Shown here piece after piece: positions 1-9,419 of a DNA stretch of 64,000 nucleotides. Each line of letters begins with the position of its first letter. Position 1 is the stretch's first letter. The notes beneath the pieces are model-generated. The model had not been told where the DNA came from and made no database searches. It saw only the letters and a program-made list of their open reading frames with translations. This DNA comes from Clostridia bacterium (GTDB lineage Bacteria > Bacillota > Clostridia > Christensenellales > CAG-314), in assembly GCA_017500855.1 (NCBI GenBank), contig JAFVYC010000026.1, positions 1-64,000 of the forward strand, in the 5' to 3' direction. The position numbers and the translations under genes are program-made.

Positions 1-50
1 ACGAGATGTCAGAGTCAAAGTCTGATGCCTTACCGCTTGGCTATATCCCT
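1..50 (-). tRNA. tRNA-Gln (TTG), 3' part cut off by the window start
   Basis: Read on the minus strand, the 5' acceptor strand, the D arm (AGCCAAGCGGTAAGGC) and an anticodon loop with TTG are present. The T arm and 3' end lie outside the window. It is the last gene of a four-tRNA operon, after His, Arg and Gly. Confidence 0.9.
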
Positions 51-59
51 ATTTAGTTG

Positions 60-137
60 TGGGGTGAGCTATGGGAATCGAACCCACGACCTCCAGAGTC
101 ACAATCTGGCACTCTAACCAGCTGAGCTAAGCCCACC
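60..137 (-). tRNA. tRNA-His (GTG)
   Basis: A complete cloverleaf with anticodon GTG. The seven-base acceptor pairs, a discriminator C is followed by an encoded CCA, and an extra G (the His-specific G-1) is encoded at 137 opposite the discriminator. It sits 6 nt from tRNA-Arg, so the two are co-transcribed. Confidence 0.95.
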
Positions 138-143
138 ATGTAT

Positions 144-220
144 TGGCGTGCCTGAAGGGATTCGAACCCCTGACAAACGGCTTAGAAGGCCGTTGCTCTA
201 TCCTGCTGAGCTACAGGCAC
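144..220 (-). tRNA. tRNA-Arg (TCT)
   Basis: A complete cloverleaf with anticodon TCT, which reads AGA and AGG. The acceptor GTGCCTG pairs with CAGGCAC, followed by discriminator G and an encoded CCA. It lies between tRNA-Gly and tRNA-His in one operon. Confidence 0.95.
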
Positions 221-237
221 AGGCAAACGTTGTAGAA

Positions 238-311
238 TGGAGCGGGTGATGGGAATCGGACCCACGCGACCAGCTTGGAAGGCTGGGATTCTACCATTGA
301 ACTACACCCGC
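238..311 (-). tRNA. tRNA-Gly (TCC)
   Basis: A complete cloverleaf with anticodon TCC. The acceptor GCGGGTG pairs with CACCCGC, followed by discriminator T and an encoded CCA. It is the first gene of the operon, about 17 nt downstream of the -10 box. Confidence 0.95.
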
Positions 312-328
312 ACTTCAACAGCCTATTT

Positions 329-357
329 ATTATATATCACAGAGCAAAAACTGTCAA
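329..357 (-). promoter_or_regulatory. Consensus promoter of the tRNA operon
   Basis: On the minus strand a perfect TTGACA (352-357) is separated by 17 bp from a perfect TATAAT (329-334), just upstream of tRNA-Gly. A full-consensus sigma-A promoter is what a strong stable-RNA operon needs. Confidence 0.9.
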
Positions 358-408
358 CAATTTAATGATAATTTTTGCAAAAAAATTTTACAAATTTTCG
401 CCATTGCA

Positions 409-1581
409 CTACCAACTGGTTTTTAGCAGTGCACGCTTGTGAAGCATGATGATGGAATTTTGCGTGTCGGAAAAATTGATGACCACAACAATGTTGTTGC
501 CGTCGTTGTCCACGTTGCCGGTGTCTTCCGTTTTCAAATCGTCGTTGTAGCTACCCGTTCCCTCTTGCTTTTGCAACTTCAAGTACAAATCGTTGAAAAA
601 CTCGCCAACGTCATCCAACAAGGAATACTTTTCGTAGAACTTGCGATAGTTTTCCAGTTCCACAAACACGCCCTTTTCCACCTTGTTGCAAAGCGCCGAG
701 TAGTCGGCTTGGGAATTTGGGAAAAGTTTTACAAGGTGAAGCACTTCGTTCATGCAATGCACCAACGCCGAATACCTGAGGTACACGTTTTGACTTGTCA
801 GAAGAACGTAGGTTGCAACTTTGTTTGCATCCGACTCCCTCATCACTCCCTTGGAGTGCGCCATTTCGTGCGCCAAAGTGAATGGCAAATACATGCTGTT
901 TTCGTTACCACTGACGTTGACCTCGCCAAACGGCGCAAAAAAAACGCCCACAATGTGCAAGTGCGACATGATGGTTTTGTTGGCAATGCGCTTGGCATTT
1001 GGTTGATAGTTGGAAAAATAGTTGCCGTCCAAACGTTGGTATTCCAAGTTCAACATTTGGCAAAGTTCTTGGAAGGAAAATGGAAACACAACGTTGCCGG
1101 TTTCGTCGTGCTCCGTTTGCAAGTAGGCGTTGTTCAGTTCATCCACAAAGTCGTTGGCAAGTTGCAAAACTTCCTGGTAGGTGACGTCTTGTTGAGTGTA
1201 GGTTGTGTACACTTGGCTGGGCAAGTTTGCACGGTTGTAGCACACCGATGCCGTTGCCGTGTAGACGTTGACAAAGCCAAGCACGCCAACCGTCAAAGCA
1301 AGCAACAAAGTCGTCAGTTTGCTCCACCTGCGCCCCTTGACAAGTCGCACCAAAAACACAACTGCAACAATCAGCCCAACAATTGCGCAAATCAAAAACA
1401 GTTCGTAGGCGCTGAAAGGAAAAACACCAAAAACGTTGCCCCAAAACTTTACCCACCAACGGGAAAAGGACGTGGCAAAGGCTTCACTTGCCTGTGGGTT
1501 GTTGCAAACAATGCCAAGAGCCACACAAACAAGCAACAAAAAACCTGCTGTTGATGCCAAAACAATTTGGTGTTTTTTCAT
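409..1581 (-). CDS. DUF3810-family membrane zinc-metallopeptidase-like protein
   Basis: This 390-residue protein has three hydrophobic segments in its N-terminal part (about residues 8-25, 58-80 and 89-110), then a soluble domain. That domain carries HEMAH at residues 238-242, matching the HExxH zinc site, and a Glu in MRESDAN (249) that could be the third ligand. This architecture fits the DUF3810 family, whose substrate is not established. The gene starts 4 nt after hemZ and is the last gene of the recJ-relA-MBL-hemZ group. Membrane proteolysis is inferred from the motif only. Confidence 0.75.
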   Translation of the reverse strand: MKKHQIVLASTAGFLLLVCVALGIVCNNPQASEAFATSFSRWWVKFWGNVFGVFPFSAYELFLICAIVGLIVAVVFLVRLVKGRRWSKLTTLLLALTVGVLGFVNVYTATASVCYNRANLPSQVYTTYTQQDVTYQEVLQLANDFVDELNNAYLQTEHDETGNVVFPFSFQELCQMLNLEYQRLDGNYFSNYQPNAKRIANKTIMSHLHIVGVFFAPFGEVNVSGNENSMYLPFTLAHEMAHSKGVMRESDANKVATYVLLTSQNVYLRYSALVHCMNEVLHLVKLFPNSQADYSALCNKVEKGVFVELENYRKFYEKYSLLDDVGEFFNDLYLKLQKQEGTGSYNDDLKTEDTGNVDNDGNNIVVVINFSDTQNSIIMLHKRALLKTSW

Positions 1582-1584
1582 TTT

Positions 1585-2988
1585 CTACCTGAATAGTTGA
1601 ATTTTCTTTTCTACAAAATCTTGTGTGCGTTGGATGTAGGTTATAACGTCCTTGGCGTTGGCTTGGCGTTCGATGCGGTTTTCCCCAACAATAACCTTTT
1701 TGGAGATGGCATTTGTGCCACAAGCCAAAATGTTGGCAACTTCTTCCATGATGTCGATGTTGTACAAACACGGATACTGGGGCTTGCAGAAGCCAACGTT
1801 TTCCAAGTTGTCCATCACGTACTTTTGTCGATACATGTAGTACGGAACGTAGCCTGCTTTGTACAATGCCTTGTGGGAGTAGTCCACCATTTGCGCAACG
1901 CTTTGTTCGTCGGCGTAGTAGTTTTGATGTTTGAGCAAAGTGCCGTGTTTCAAAGCAAGCGTGTGCACTGTGATGTTTTCAGCACCAAGCGCAATTGCGC
2001 AATCCACGCTGTGGCAAAACATTTGGTAGGTTTCCGTGGGAAGCCCCGCAATCAAGTCCATGTTGACAACAAAACCGTACTTTTTGGCAATACTGTACTT
2101 GTCGTAGATGTCTTGCACGGTGTGTTTGCGACCAATTTCGTCCAAAACGCTTTGGTTGAAAGTTTGTGGGTTGATGGAAATGCGATGCACGCCGTGTTTT
2201 TTCAACACTTGCAGTTTTGCTTCGTCAATTGTGTCCGGACGACCTGCTTCCACGGTGTACTCGATGGGATTTACGTCAATTAGCGACATCACCCTGTCCA
2301 ACTGCTCGGCAGTTAGCGAAGTGGGCGTGCCACCACCAAAGTAGACGTTGCGAATTTCTATGCGTTGCTGTTTGGCAAATTGCAAAGTTTGGGAAACGTC
2401 CAAACAAAGCGCATCAACGTAGGGTTCTACGTACTTCTTCAAACGTTCCAGTTCGCCACTTGTGAAGGAACAGTAACTGCAACGGGAAACGCAAAATGGA
2501 ATGCCCACGTACAAATTTGCCGAGTTGGGCATGTGCTGACGCAAGTTGCCTTGCGTTGCCAAGATGTCCTCTACAAGTTGCACTTTGGGTTGGGAAACAC
2601 CCAAAACTTGGGAAAAAGTTTGCTTCCAATCCAACCCTTCGCTTTGAATTTGCACGGCAAGTTTTGTGGGGCGAATGCCCGTCAAACTGCCCCAGGGCAC
2701 AACCTTGCCCGTGACCTTTTGGAGCAAATTGAACAAGCAAATTTTTGCATGACGTTTGCGCAAGCGAATTTTGTGCAAGTAATCAAATTGTTCAACGTTG
2801 ACACTTTCGCTGTGTTGCTGTTGAAGGTAGTTTGCAACAAAACAAAACTCGTTGCCAAGTTGACTTTCCAACAAACAAACGTCTGCTTGCTGTTGCTCTT
2901 CCGTCAGCACAACGTCGTTGAAAAACAACTTTGCAACGTCGTGCACTTCCGTTGGATAGATGAAGTTTGTGAATAGATTCAGTGACAT
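1585..2988 (-). CDS. hemZ: HemZ-type radical SAM protein (coproporphyrinogen III oxidase-like)
   Basis: This 467-residue radical SAM enzyme has the CxxxCxxC cluster motif in GIPFCVSRCSYCSF (cysteines near residues 166, 170 and 173) and the downstream YFGGGTPTSL signature of the coproporphyrinogen oxidase family. The long N-terminal region before the cluster fits the HemZ branch. An ATG at 3045 is possible, but 2988 is preferred because the N-terminus then matches the family and an AAAGGAA element lies upstream. It overlaps the end of the MBL gene slightly, so translation is probably coupled. The family is named for heme synthesis, but many Clostridia carry it without a full heme pathway, so its true substrate is uncertain. 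Confidence 0.85.
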   Translation of the reverse strand: MSLNLFTNFIYPTEVHDVAKLFFNDVVLTEEQQQADVCLLESQLGNEFCFVANYLQQQHSESVNVEQFDYLHKIRLRKRHAKICLFNLLQKVTGKVVPWGSLTGIRPTKLAVQIQSEGLDWKQTFSQVLGVSQPKVQLVEDILATQGNLRQHMPNSANLYVGIPFCVSRCSYCSFTSGELERLKKYVEPYVDALCLDVSQTLQFAKQQRIEIRNVYFGGGTPTSLTAEQLDRVMSLIDVNPIEYTVEAGRPDTIDEAKLQVLKKHGVHRISINPQTFNQSVLDEIGRKHTVQDIYDKYSIAKKYGFVVNMDLIAGLPTETYQMFCHSVDCAIALGAENITVHTLALKHGTLLKHQNYYADEQSVAQMVDYSHKALYKAGYVPYYMYRQKYVMDNLENVGFCKPQYPCLYNIDIMEEVANILACGTNAISKKVIVGENRIERQANAKDVITYIQRTQDFVEKKIQLFR

Positions 2989-3584
2989 AGAAATACGTTG
3001 GTTTCCTTTTCTATAGATAGCAAAGTGGCAGGCCCGTGTCCGCAAAACACGGTGTAGTCACCTTGAATTTGCTTGATTTTTTGCAAAGAATTCTTCATTG
3101 CAGTTTTGTTGCTTTCGGCAAAATCCGTTCTGCCAATGGAGCCACAAAACAACGTGTCGCCTGCAAACATTTTGTCTTGGCACAAAAGCACAACGGAACC
3201 GTGCGTGTGCCCCGGCGTGTGCAAAACTTCAAACTCAAAACTGCCAACACAAAGTCTGCCTTGCCCATACGTCTTGGTGGGAAAACAGTTTTGGCAAGGC
3301 ACGCCCCAAGGGTTTTGCTGTGCCGTTTTGCACAGTTCAACGTCCTCGACATGCACAAAAACGTCGGCTTTGCCAACTGTTTGTAGCAAATGCTCAACGC
3401 CACCGCAATGGTCGAAATGGCCGTGAGTTAGCAACACTGCTTGCAATTGCAAGTTGTTTTGCAAAATGAAATTTTCTAGCTCTTGTGAAACAAAAGCCAC
3501 GTCCACAACAACACAAGTGTTTTGGTGTTGCAAAACGTAGCAATTTGTTGAAAGAAGCCCTTGTTGAAAGGTGTGAACTATCAT
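2979..3584 (-). CDS. MBL-fold metallo-hydrolase (glyoxalase II-like)
   Basis: This 201-residue cytoplasmic protein carries the metal-binding motif THGHFDH (His54, His56, Asp58, His59), the later HTPGHTHGS histidine and a GDTLF motif with a metal-bridging Asp. The length and motif order fit the hydroxyacylglutathione hydrolase-like subgroup, which acts on thioesters. The actual substrate cannot be read from the sequence. Its ATG overlaps the relA stop codon (ATGA), which indicates translational coupling. The relA-MBL-hemZ order is common in Clostridia. Confidence 0.88.
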   Translation of the reverse strand: MIVHTFQQGLLSTNCYVLQHQNTCVVVDVAFVSQELENFILQNNLQLQAVLLTHGHFDHCGGVEHLLQTVGKADVFVHVEDVELCKTAQQNPWGVPCQNCFPTKTYGQGRLCVGSFEFEVLHTPGHTHGSVVLLCQDKMFAGDTLFCGSIGRTDFAESNKTAMKNSLQKIKQIQGDYTVFCGHGPATLLSIEKETNVFLCH

Positions 3585-5764
3585 TGATGTGTGCGGTAAA
3601 CGTTGATGACTGCAGGAATAGACTTGATTTTGTTCATCAATTGGTTGACTTGATCGTGGTTGGAGATTTCTATTGTGACTTGCGCAATGGCGTTGCCACG
3701 CTTGTCCTTGCGGGCGTTGATAGCCATCAAAGGCAAACCTTCGTTGGCAATTGTTTTGGTTATTTCAGCAAAAATGTCGCCACGGTCTTCGGAAACAATT
3801 TCGATGGAAACGGGGAAATTGGTGTTGCCGTCGATTGCCGTCCACTCTGCCACCACCAAACGTTCCTTTTCCAACGTTTTGACAGCGGGGCAGTCGGCAC
3901 GATGCACGCAAACGCCACGACCACGAGAAATGTAGCCAACAATTTCGTCCCCGGGAACGGGACTGCAACAGCGAGAGAAACGCACGAGCAAATCTTCCAC
4001 GCCCTTGATGATGACGGTTTTTTCCTTGTTGTTGCCTGCCTTGGGGCGATGAACAACTTGTTGCGTTTTTTGGTTGGCAACCTTGCTTGCCGACATCAAC
4101 TTGTACACAACTTGGTTCAAAGAAATGCTTCCATAGCCAATGGATGCAAACATTTCGTCCACGTCGTTGAACAAGTAGCGTTCGCAAGTTGCCTTGATTG
4201 CTTCGGGAGTGAGCAAATCCGATGGAGAAAATCCACGGTGCTTTGCTTCCCTTTCCACCATGGAACGGCCTGTGCGAATGTACTCTTCCTTGAGTTCCTT
4301 CTTGAAGAATTGGCGAATTTTGCTCTTTGCAGATGCAGTTTTTACAATTTTTAGCCAATCTCGGGATGGGCCCTTGGCGTTGACACTGGTCATTACTTCC
4401 ACAGTGTCGCCCGTTTTGAGTTCCGTGTCCAAAGGCACGATTTTGTTGTTGACTTTTGTGCCAACGCACCTGTTGCCAACTTGGCTGTGAACTGCGTAGG
4501 CAAAGTCCAAAACCGTTGCGCCTGCAGGCAAACTCTTTACGTCGCCGTTTGGTGTGAAAACGTACACTTCGTTGGTGTTGGAAATGTCCTTGCGAATCAA
4601 ATCCAAAAACTCGCTACTGTCCTTGAAGTCGTCGTCGTAGGACAGCACTTCCTTTACCCAACCAAGTTTTGCATCCATGTCGGATTGCTGGGTAATGCCT
4701 TCCTTATACTTCCAGTGCGCTGCAACACCGTACTCGGCAATTTTGTGCATTTCGTGAGTGCGAATTTGCACTTCAATTGGGTAGTTGTGCCCTTCGTGGT
4801 TGATGAAAACCGTTGTGTGCAACGATTGGTACATGTTTGGTTTGGGAACGGCAATGTAGTCCTTGAAACGGCCCGGCATTGGCTTCCACACGGCGTGAAT
4901 TGCGCCAAGCGCTGCGTAGCAATCCTTGATTGTGTCAACGATAACACGCACGGCTGTCAAGTCGTAGACTTGATCCAAGGTTTTGTTTTGCCTTGTCATC
5001 TTTTTGTAGATGGAATAGAAGTGCTTTGTTCTGCCGTAGATGTCGAAATCGGTAATTTTTGCCCTGCCAAGTTCGGCTTTTACGTCGGCAATGAAGTCGT
5101 CTACAATGGCTTGTCTTTCCGGACGTTTCAAAGCAATACCGCTGGAAATGTGGTCGTAGGCAGGTCTGTCCAAGTACTTCAAGCACAAGTCTTCCAACTC
5201 ACTCTTTACAGGGGAAATACCAAGCCTGCCTGCAATGGGCGCAAAAATGTCTAAAGTTTCCTTGGCAATGACTTTTTGCTTTTCTTCCGACAAGTACTGC
5301 AAAGAGCGCATGTTGTGAAGCCTGTCGGCAAGTTTGATCATCATGACACGGATGTCTTTTGCCATGGCAAAAAACATTTTGCGCATGTTTTCCGCTTGCT
5401 CTTCTTCCTTGCTGTGGAACTTGATTTTGTCCAGTTTTGTAACGCCGGACACAAGAATGGCAATTTCTTCGCCAAACTTTTTGCTGATGTCGTCGTTTGT
5501 GATGTAGGTGTCTTCCACCGTGTCGTGCAAAAGCGCAGCGCAAATGGTAGACACGTCAAAGCCCATGTCAATAAGAATGTCGGCAACGGTTGTTGGGTGC
5601 GTGATGTAGGCACGACCACTTGCCCTGAATTGCCCTTGATGCGCCTCGTTTGCAAGGTTGAAAGCGCTTTCTATTTTGTTTACTTCGGATGCGTGGTAGT
5701 AGTGCCTTACTTTTGACAAAAAGTTGGCAATGGTTACCTCGGCTTTTTCCTTTTCGTTACTCAT
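3581..5764 (-). CDS. relA: Bifunctional (p)ppGpp synthase/hydrolase (Rel/SpoT)
   Basis: This 727-residue long RSH protein has an HD hydrolase domain (His56 and the HDTVEDT motif at about 80-86). A synthetase domain follows with GRFKDYIAVPKPN and EVQIRTHEMH, which retains the catalytic Glu. Then come a TGS domain (VFTPNGDVKSLP, about 400-460), a Cys-containing region RFSRCCSPVPGDEI near 600, and a C-terminal ACT domain. Both active sites look intact, so it should make and degrade the stringent alarmone in response to ribosome status. An AAGGTG element lies 4 nt before the ATG. It follows recJ closely and overlaps the MBL gene. Confidence 0.97.
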   Translation of the reverse strand: MSNEKEKAEVTIANFLSKVRHYYHASEVNKIESAFNLANEAHQGQFRASGRAYITHPTTVADILIDMGFDVSTICAALLHDTVEDTYITNDDISKKFGEEIAILVSGVTKLDKIKFHSKEEEQAENMRKMFFAMAKDIRVMMIKLADRLHNMRSLQYLSEEKQKVIAKETLDIFAPIAGRLGISPVKSELEDLCLKYLDRPAYDHISSGIALKRPERQAIVDDFIADVKAELGRAKITDFDIYGRTKHFYSIYKKMTRQNKTLDQVYDLTAVRVIVDTIKDCYAALGAIHAVWKPMPGRFKDYIAVPKPNMYQSLHTTVFINHEGHNYPIEVQIRTHEMHKIAEYGVAAHWKYKEGITQQSDMDAKLGWVKEVLSYDDDFKDSSEFLDLIRKDISNTNEVYVFTPNGDVKSLPAGATVLDFAYAVHSQVGNRCVGTKVNNKIVPLDTELKTGDTVEVMTSVNAKGPSRDWLKIVKTASAKSKIRQFFKKELKEEYIRTGRSMVEREAKHRGFSPSDLLTPEAIKATCERYLFNDVDEMFASIGYGSISLNQVVYKLMSASKVANQKTQQVVHRPKAGNNKEKTVIIKGVEDLLVRFSRCCSPVPGDEIVGYISRGRGVCVHRADCPAVKTLEKERLVVAEWTAIDGNTNFPVSIEIVSEDRGDIFAEITKTIANEGLPLMAINARKDKRGNAIAQVTIEISNHDQVNQLMNKIKSIPAVINVYRTHQ

Positions 5765-5776
5765 ATTTCACCTTTT

Positions 5777-8035
5777 CTACAACTTTGCCTGTGCAAAACA
5801 ATTGTAGATTGAAGAATTTTCCAAATTGGTTTTGGCTGTTTCGGGGAATTCCACCGTGTACTGGTCAACAACTTTGACAAGCCCAAGTTGTTGGAAAACC
5901 CTGATTGCAACAGCAAACTGATGGTAGGACATTTTGTTTTGAAGACCCTTGTCGAACAGGTTTTTGAAACTGTCAAACTTAGATTTGTGCTTGAGCGCAG
6001 AAAAAACTTGCGCACAAATTTCCCTTGTAAGCAACAAGTGGTACAGCGTTTGGTTCTTGGGTTGCACCTTGACGTAGCAACAGTTTTGCCCAAAGTTGCG
6101 CACCACCTTGTCGTTACCGCAAAACGCCACCACGTGGTTGAATTTTTCAAACGGATATGCTTCCACAGGGGAAACAACCACTACTTGCCTACTTGTGCTG
6201 TTCGGCAAGAAAATATCCACGGCAAAGTTGCCCAAATCCACAGTTTTTGCAACTTCCAAGTAGGTTTCGTAGTCGTCGAAAACGGCAAGTACGGAAGACT
6301 GTTGAAGAAGTCCCACGCCGTCGGCAAAACTACTCCACTGCCCTTGGAAAGGCTGGAAGTTTTTGAGCAAATTTTGCTTGTACAAATCGTCGAAACAAAC
6401 GGAATTGCACACGGCAATGTCTTCCAAAATGCCACAAATGTTTTTGGTGTAGGAATCCAAATCCAACGTGCAAAGGCAATCAACGTTGGCGCCACCCTTC
6501 AAAAATGGCGCATACTTGCCGTAGTTGAAAAATCCCTTTACTTCCAACCCACCGTTAAGTGTTGCCGAAAGATGCTCCTTGTTTTTGCCAAAAGCGTTTG
6601 CAAATTTGACAAAGTCCTTGACACGTACCACAAATTTGTCCTGTGGCAACATTGGTTGCAATGCTTGGCTGAGTTGGAAAACGTCGTTTACCGTCGTGCT
6701 TTCGTCCAACATCAAATCGTAGTAGCTAACCTTTTCGAAACTGCTTTGTGGGTAGGTGTTGTACACCTTGGCAAGCGCACTTCTCAGCTCTTGCAAGTTT
6801 TCTACCGAAACGGAAAAACCAACGGATGCTTTGTGTCCGCCAAACTTTGCAAGCAAGTGCTTGCATTGACAAAAACTCTCGAACAGGTCGATACCTTCCA
6901 CACCACGGGCGGAACCAACGTAGTTGTCGCCATCCTTTGTCATTACAATTGCAGGAACGCCAAATGCTTCCTTGTAGCGTACAGCAACAATGCCAAGCAC
7001 ACCGTGTTGCCAATAGTTGCTGTACAGGAACACCATTTTTTCCCGTTCAACAACCTTTGCGTCTATCATTGTGTCGGCATCGGCAACAATGTCGTTGAGC
7101 ATGGTTTTGCGTTCTTCGTTGAGTTGGTTGAGTTTTTCAAGGCATTTTGTGTCTACCTTGTCACGGCAAAGCAAAAAGTCCAATGCAACGTCCGGATGAC
7201 CAACTCTGCCCGCAGCGTTGATTCTTGGGGAAATTTTCATGGCAATGTCCGTTGCCGTCAAATTGCCCTTGCAACCCAAACTTTCCACAAGTTTGAGCAA
7301 GTTTTTGTGGTTGAGATTTTGCAAGCCCATCTTGACGATACTTCTGTTTTCGTCCTCCATGGGCATGATGTCGCCAATTGTGCCAATTGCTGCAAGCAAG
7401 CTGTACTTTTGCGCAACTTCCCTTCCGGCAAGTGCCTCAACAAGTTTCCACGCCACGCCTGCGCCGGCAAGGTTGGCAAACGGGTAGCCCATTTTTGGAT
7501 TGATGCACAAGCAATTTGGCAAAACTTCCGGCAATTCGTGGTGGTCGGTAACAATGACTTCCACGCCCAACTCTTGGATGATTTTGTCCACTTCCTCCAA
7601 GTTGGAAATGCCACAGTCTACGGTTATCACAAGGTCGTAGTACTTGCGAGAAAATGCACGAATAACTTTGTCGGCGTGCAAACCGTAGCCTTCCTCTCGG
7701 GAAGGAATCAACACGTCGTTGTCCACGCCGTTGTCGGAAAAGAACAACGACAAAATGCTACTTGCAGTAAGTCCGTCGGCATCGTAGTCACCACAAATAA
7801 GGATGCTACCACCACTGTCCATCACCATTTGAACAGTTTCCACAACTTCCTGCATGTTGGGCATCAAAAAAGCATCGTGAAAAACACTTTGTTCTTGGAA
7901 ATATTGCGCAAAATTTGCTTGACAAATACCCCGTGCGTCCAAACTGATGGCAATTGCACGAGGGAATCCCTTGTCAACCAAATATTCCACGTTTTTTTCG
8001 TCCCGAATGGGGCGTTGAACAAATCTTTCTTTCAT
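5777..8035 (-). CDS. recJ: Single-stranded-DNA-specific exonuclease RecJ
   Basis: This 752-residue protein has the DHH phosphoesterase motifs GDYDADGLTA, VITVDCG and VTDHHELPE, which bind the catalytic metals. The DHHA1 motif reads KFGGHKASVGFSV. A C-terminal region of about 180 residues resembles the extended RecJ of Firmicutes. RecJ degrades single-stranded DNA 5' to 3' in recombination and mismatch repair. No convincing Shine-Dalgarno element precedes the ATG, and a hairpin sits between it and the SecD-like gene, so expression may be low or read-through dependent. Confidence 0.95.
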   Translation of the reverse strand: MKERFVQRPIRDEKNVEYLVDKGFPRAIAISLDARGICQANFAQYFQEQSVFHDAFLMPNMQEVVETVQMVMDSGGSILICGDYDADGLTASSILSLFFSDNGVDNDVLIPSREEGYGLHADKVIRAFSRKYYDLVITVDCGISNLEEVDKIIQELGVEVIVTDHHELPEVLPNCLCINPKMGYPFANLAGAGVAWKLVEALAGREVAQKYSLLAAIGTIGDIMPMEDENRSIVKMGLQNLNHKNLLKLVESLGCKGNLTATDIAMKISPRINAAGRVGHPDVALDFLLCRDKVDTKCLEKLNQLNEERKTMLNDIVADADTMIDAKVVEREKMVFLYSNYWQHGVLGIVAVRYKEAFGVPAIVMTKDGDNYVGSARGVEGIDLFESFCQCKHLLAKFGGHKASVGFSVSVENLQELRSALAKVYNTYPQSSFEKVSYYDLMLDESTTVNDVFQLSQALQPMLPQDKFVVRVKDFVKFANAFGKNKEHLSATLNGGLEVKGFFNYGKYAPFLKGGANVDCLCTLDLDSYTKNICGILEDIAVCNSVCFDDLYKQNLLKNFQPFQGQWSSFADGVGLLQQSSVLAVFDDYETYLEVAKTVDLGNFAVDIFLPNSTSRQVVVVSPVEAYPFEKFNHVVAFCGNDKVVRNFGQNCCYVKVQPKNQTLYHLLLTREICAQVFSALKHKSKFDSFKNLFDKGLQNKMSYHQFAVAIRVFQQLGLVKVVDQYTVEFPETAKTNLENSSIYNCFAQAKL

Positions 8036-8050
8036 GACACTACAAAATAG

Positions 8051-8077
8051 AACAGCCTTCTGCGATAGAAGGCTGTT
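8051..8077 (-). terminator. Hairpin terminator after the SecD-like gene
   Basis: A perfect 11-bp stem (AACAGCCTTCT with its complement) with a 5-nt loop lies about 20 nt after the SecD-like stop. The following tract reads CTATTTTG rather than a pure T run, so termination may be partial, with read-through into recJ. Confidence 0.65.
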
Positions 8078-8098
8078 AGTAACTGATTATTTGCGATA

Positions 8099-9382
8099 TT
8101 ACTTGTTAATACCGAAGTTTGCAACGTTTTCTTCACCAAGTGGGCGAACGATTGCAGCAAACATTCTGTTGAGACCCATTGTTGCAACAAAGGACAAAAC
8201 AGCAACATATACCAATGCATTACCAAGGCCAACAGTAACTGCTGTGGGGATGAGCCACAAAATGATACCCAAAACAAGCAATGCGCCGTGTACGATGAGG
8301 TTCAAGATGTTTTCTTGTGCAAAGCCCATTTGTTTTGCGCTTTGGTAGGATTTGCCATCTGCAAGCAATGCTTGGATGCCGTCGAAAGCACGCATTGTGA
8401 GATAAACAAAACCGCAGTAGCCCAAAATTACAGCAATTGCGCCAAACAAGTTGAACACGCTGTAGTAAACAAGTCCGCCAAACAAAACAAATGCAAGAAC
8501 TGCAATTGCGCTGGAGAAAATGCCTGCAATGCCCAAAGCACGGTAGCGAACGTAGAACAAAGCCCAAGAAGCAAGCACAACAACTGCAAGCACAACAAGG
8601 AAAATAATTGCGCTGAGGTTGTTGGACTCAACGTCCAAAGTTTCGTTCAAAGTGAGAGTTGCGTTCAAAGAACCGAACTTTACAAAGCTCTTCAATGTGT
8701 CGGCTTGAAGTTGGCTGTTTGTGTACACTTGCAAAGTTTTGTCTGTGGAACTGTACACTACGCCGTAGCTAACAACTTGGTCTACCGAGCAGTATGCGCT
8801 CCAGTTAGATGCATAGCTGGAAAGACTTTCGGATGCAACCTTTTGACCATCTTTTGTCAAAGTGATCTTTACAATGTAGAACACTTGGTCACCGTTTACG
8901 TAACGGCTGGTAGAAGCGTTTTTGAAGTGACCTTCTGCATAGCTCATAAGAACGTTTTCTGCAGAGTAGGAACTGGATTGTGTTGTCAAAATTTCAACAA
9001 CGCCGTTGGAACCAATTGCATTCAAAATTGCTTCGGCAGAAGAATTTTCCTTGTTGGATGTTTTTGGAATGCTGATTTCCAAAACGCTACCTTCTGCGGA
9101 AATTGGTGTGTTGTAGTAGCTATACACGGAACCCAATCTATTGTTGAGAACCTTTTGTACGTTTTCCAACGTGCTTGTTTCGTCGTCTTCAACAAGTTCT
9201 ACGTTGTACACACCCTTGACGGATTGTCCCAAATCAGCGCCAAGTTGAATGAGACTGCTTGGGGAATTGTATTCGTTGTATTGTCCGTATTGAAGTCCAC
9301 CTGGCAAGAAAGAGAACACGCCTACAAAAAGAATAAGCGCAGTAAAAATGCTCAGTAAAACAATGGACGTATTTTTAGTCAT
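8099..9382 (-). CDS. secD: Divergent orphan SecD-like protein-export membrane protein
   Basis: This 427-residue protein has one N-terminal membrane segment (about 8-30), an extracytoplasmic region and a C-terminal block of about five membrane segments (from about 255). The segment FDGIQALLADGKSYQSAKQ aligns with the SecD motif FERIREELREGKSLRAA, and the gene lies near yajC; together these support a SecD origin. SecD and SecF use the proton-motive force to help secreted proteins leave the Sec channel. The conserved channel Asp of VDANVLIFER aligns with Tyr here, and no secF follows, so function may be altered. It has its own strong promoter and the SD AGGAGG. Confidence 0.7.
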   Translation of the reverse strand: MTKNTSIVLLSIFTALILFVGVFSFLPGGLQYGQYNEYNSPSSLIQLGADLGQSVKGVYNVELVEDDETSTLENVQKVLNNRLGSVYSYYNTPISAEGSVLEISIPKTSNKENSSAEAILNAIGSNGVVEILTTQSSSYSAENVLMSYAEGHFKNASTSRYVNGDQVFYIVKITLTKDGQKVASESLSSYASNWSAYCSVDQVVSYGVVYSSTDKTLQVYTNSQLQADTLKSFVKFGSLNATLTLNETLDVESNNLSAIIFLVVLAVVVLASWALFYVRYRALGIAGIFSSAIAVLAFVLFGGLVYYSVFNLFGAIAVILGYCGFVYLTMRAFDGIQALLADGKSYQSAKQMGFAQENILNLIVHGALLVLGIILWLIPTAVTVGLGNALVYVAVLSFVATMGLNRMFAAIVRPLGEENVANFGINK

Positions 9383-9419
9383 TATAAGCCTCCTTGAAAC
9401 TACCTAACTTAACCACTCT

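Noticed and set aside
439-1554. 371-codon open frame on the plus strand
   Set aside because: It is antisense to the DUF3810 gene, whose HExxH site and membrane helices are clear.
5888-8050. 720-codon open frame on the plus strand
   Set aside because: It is antisense to recJ, which has clear DHH motifs. The frame shows no recognised domain.
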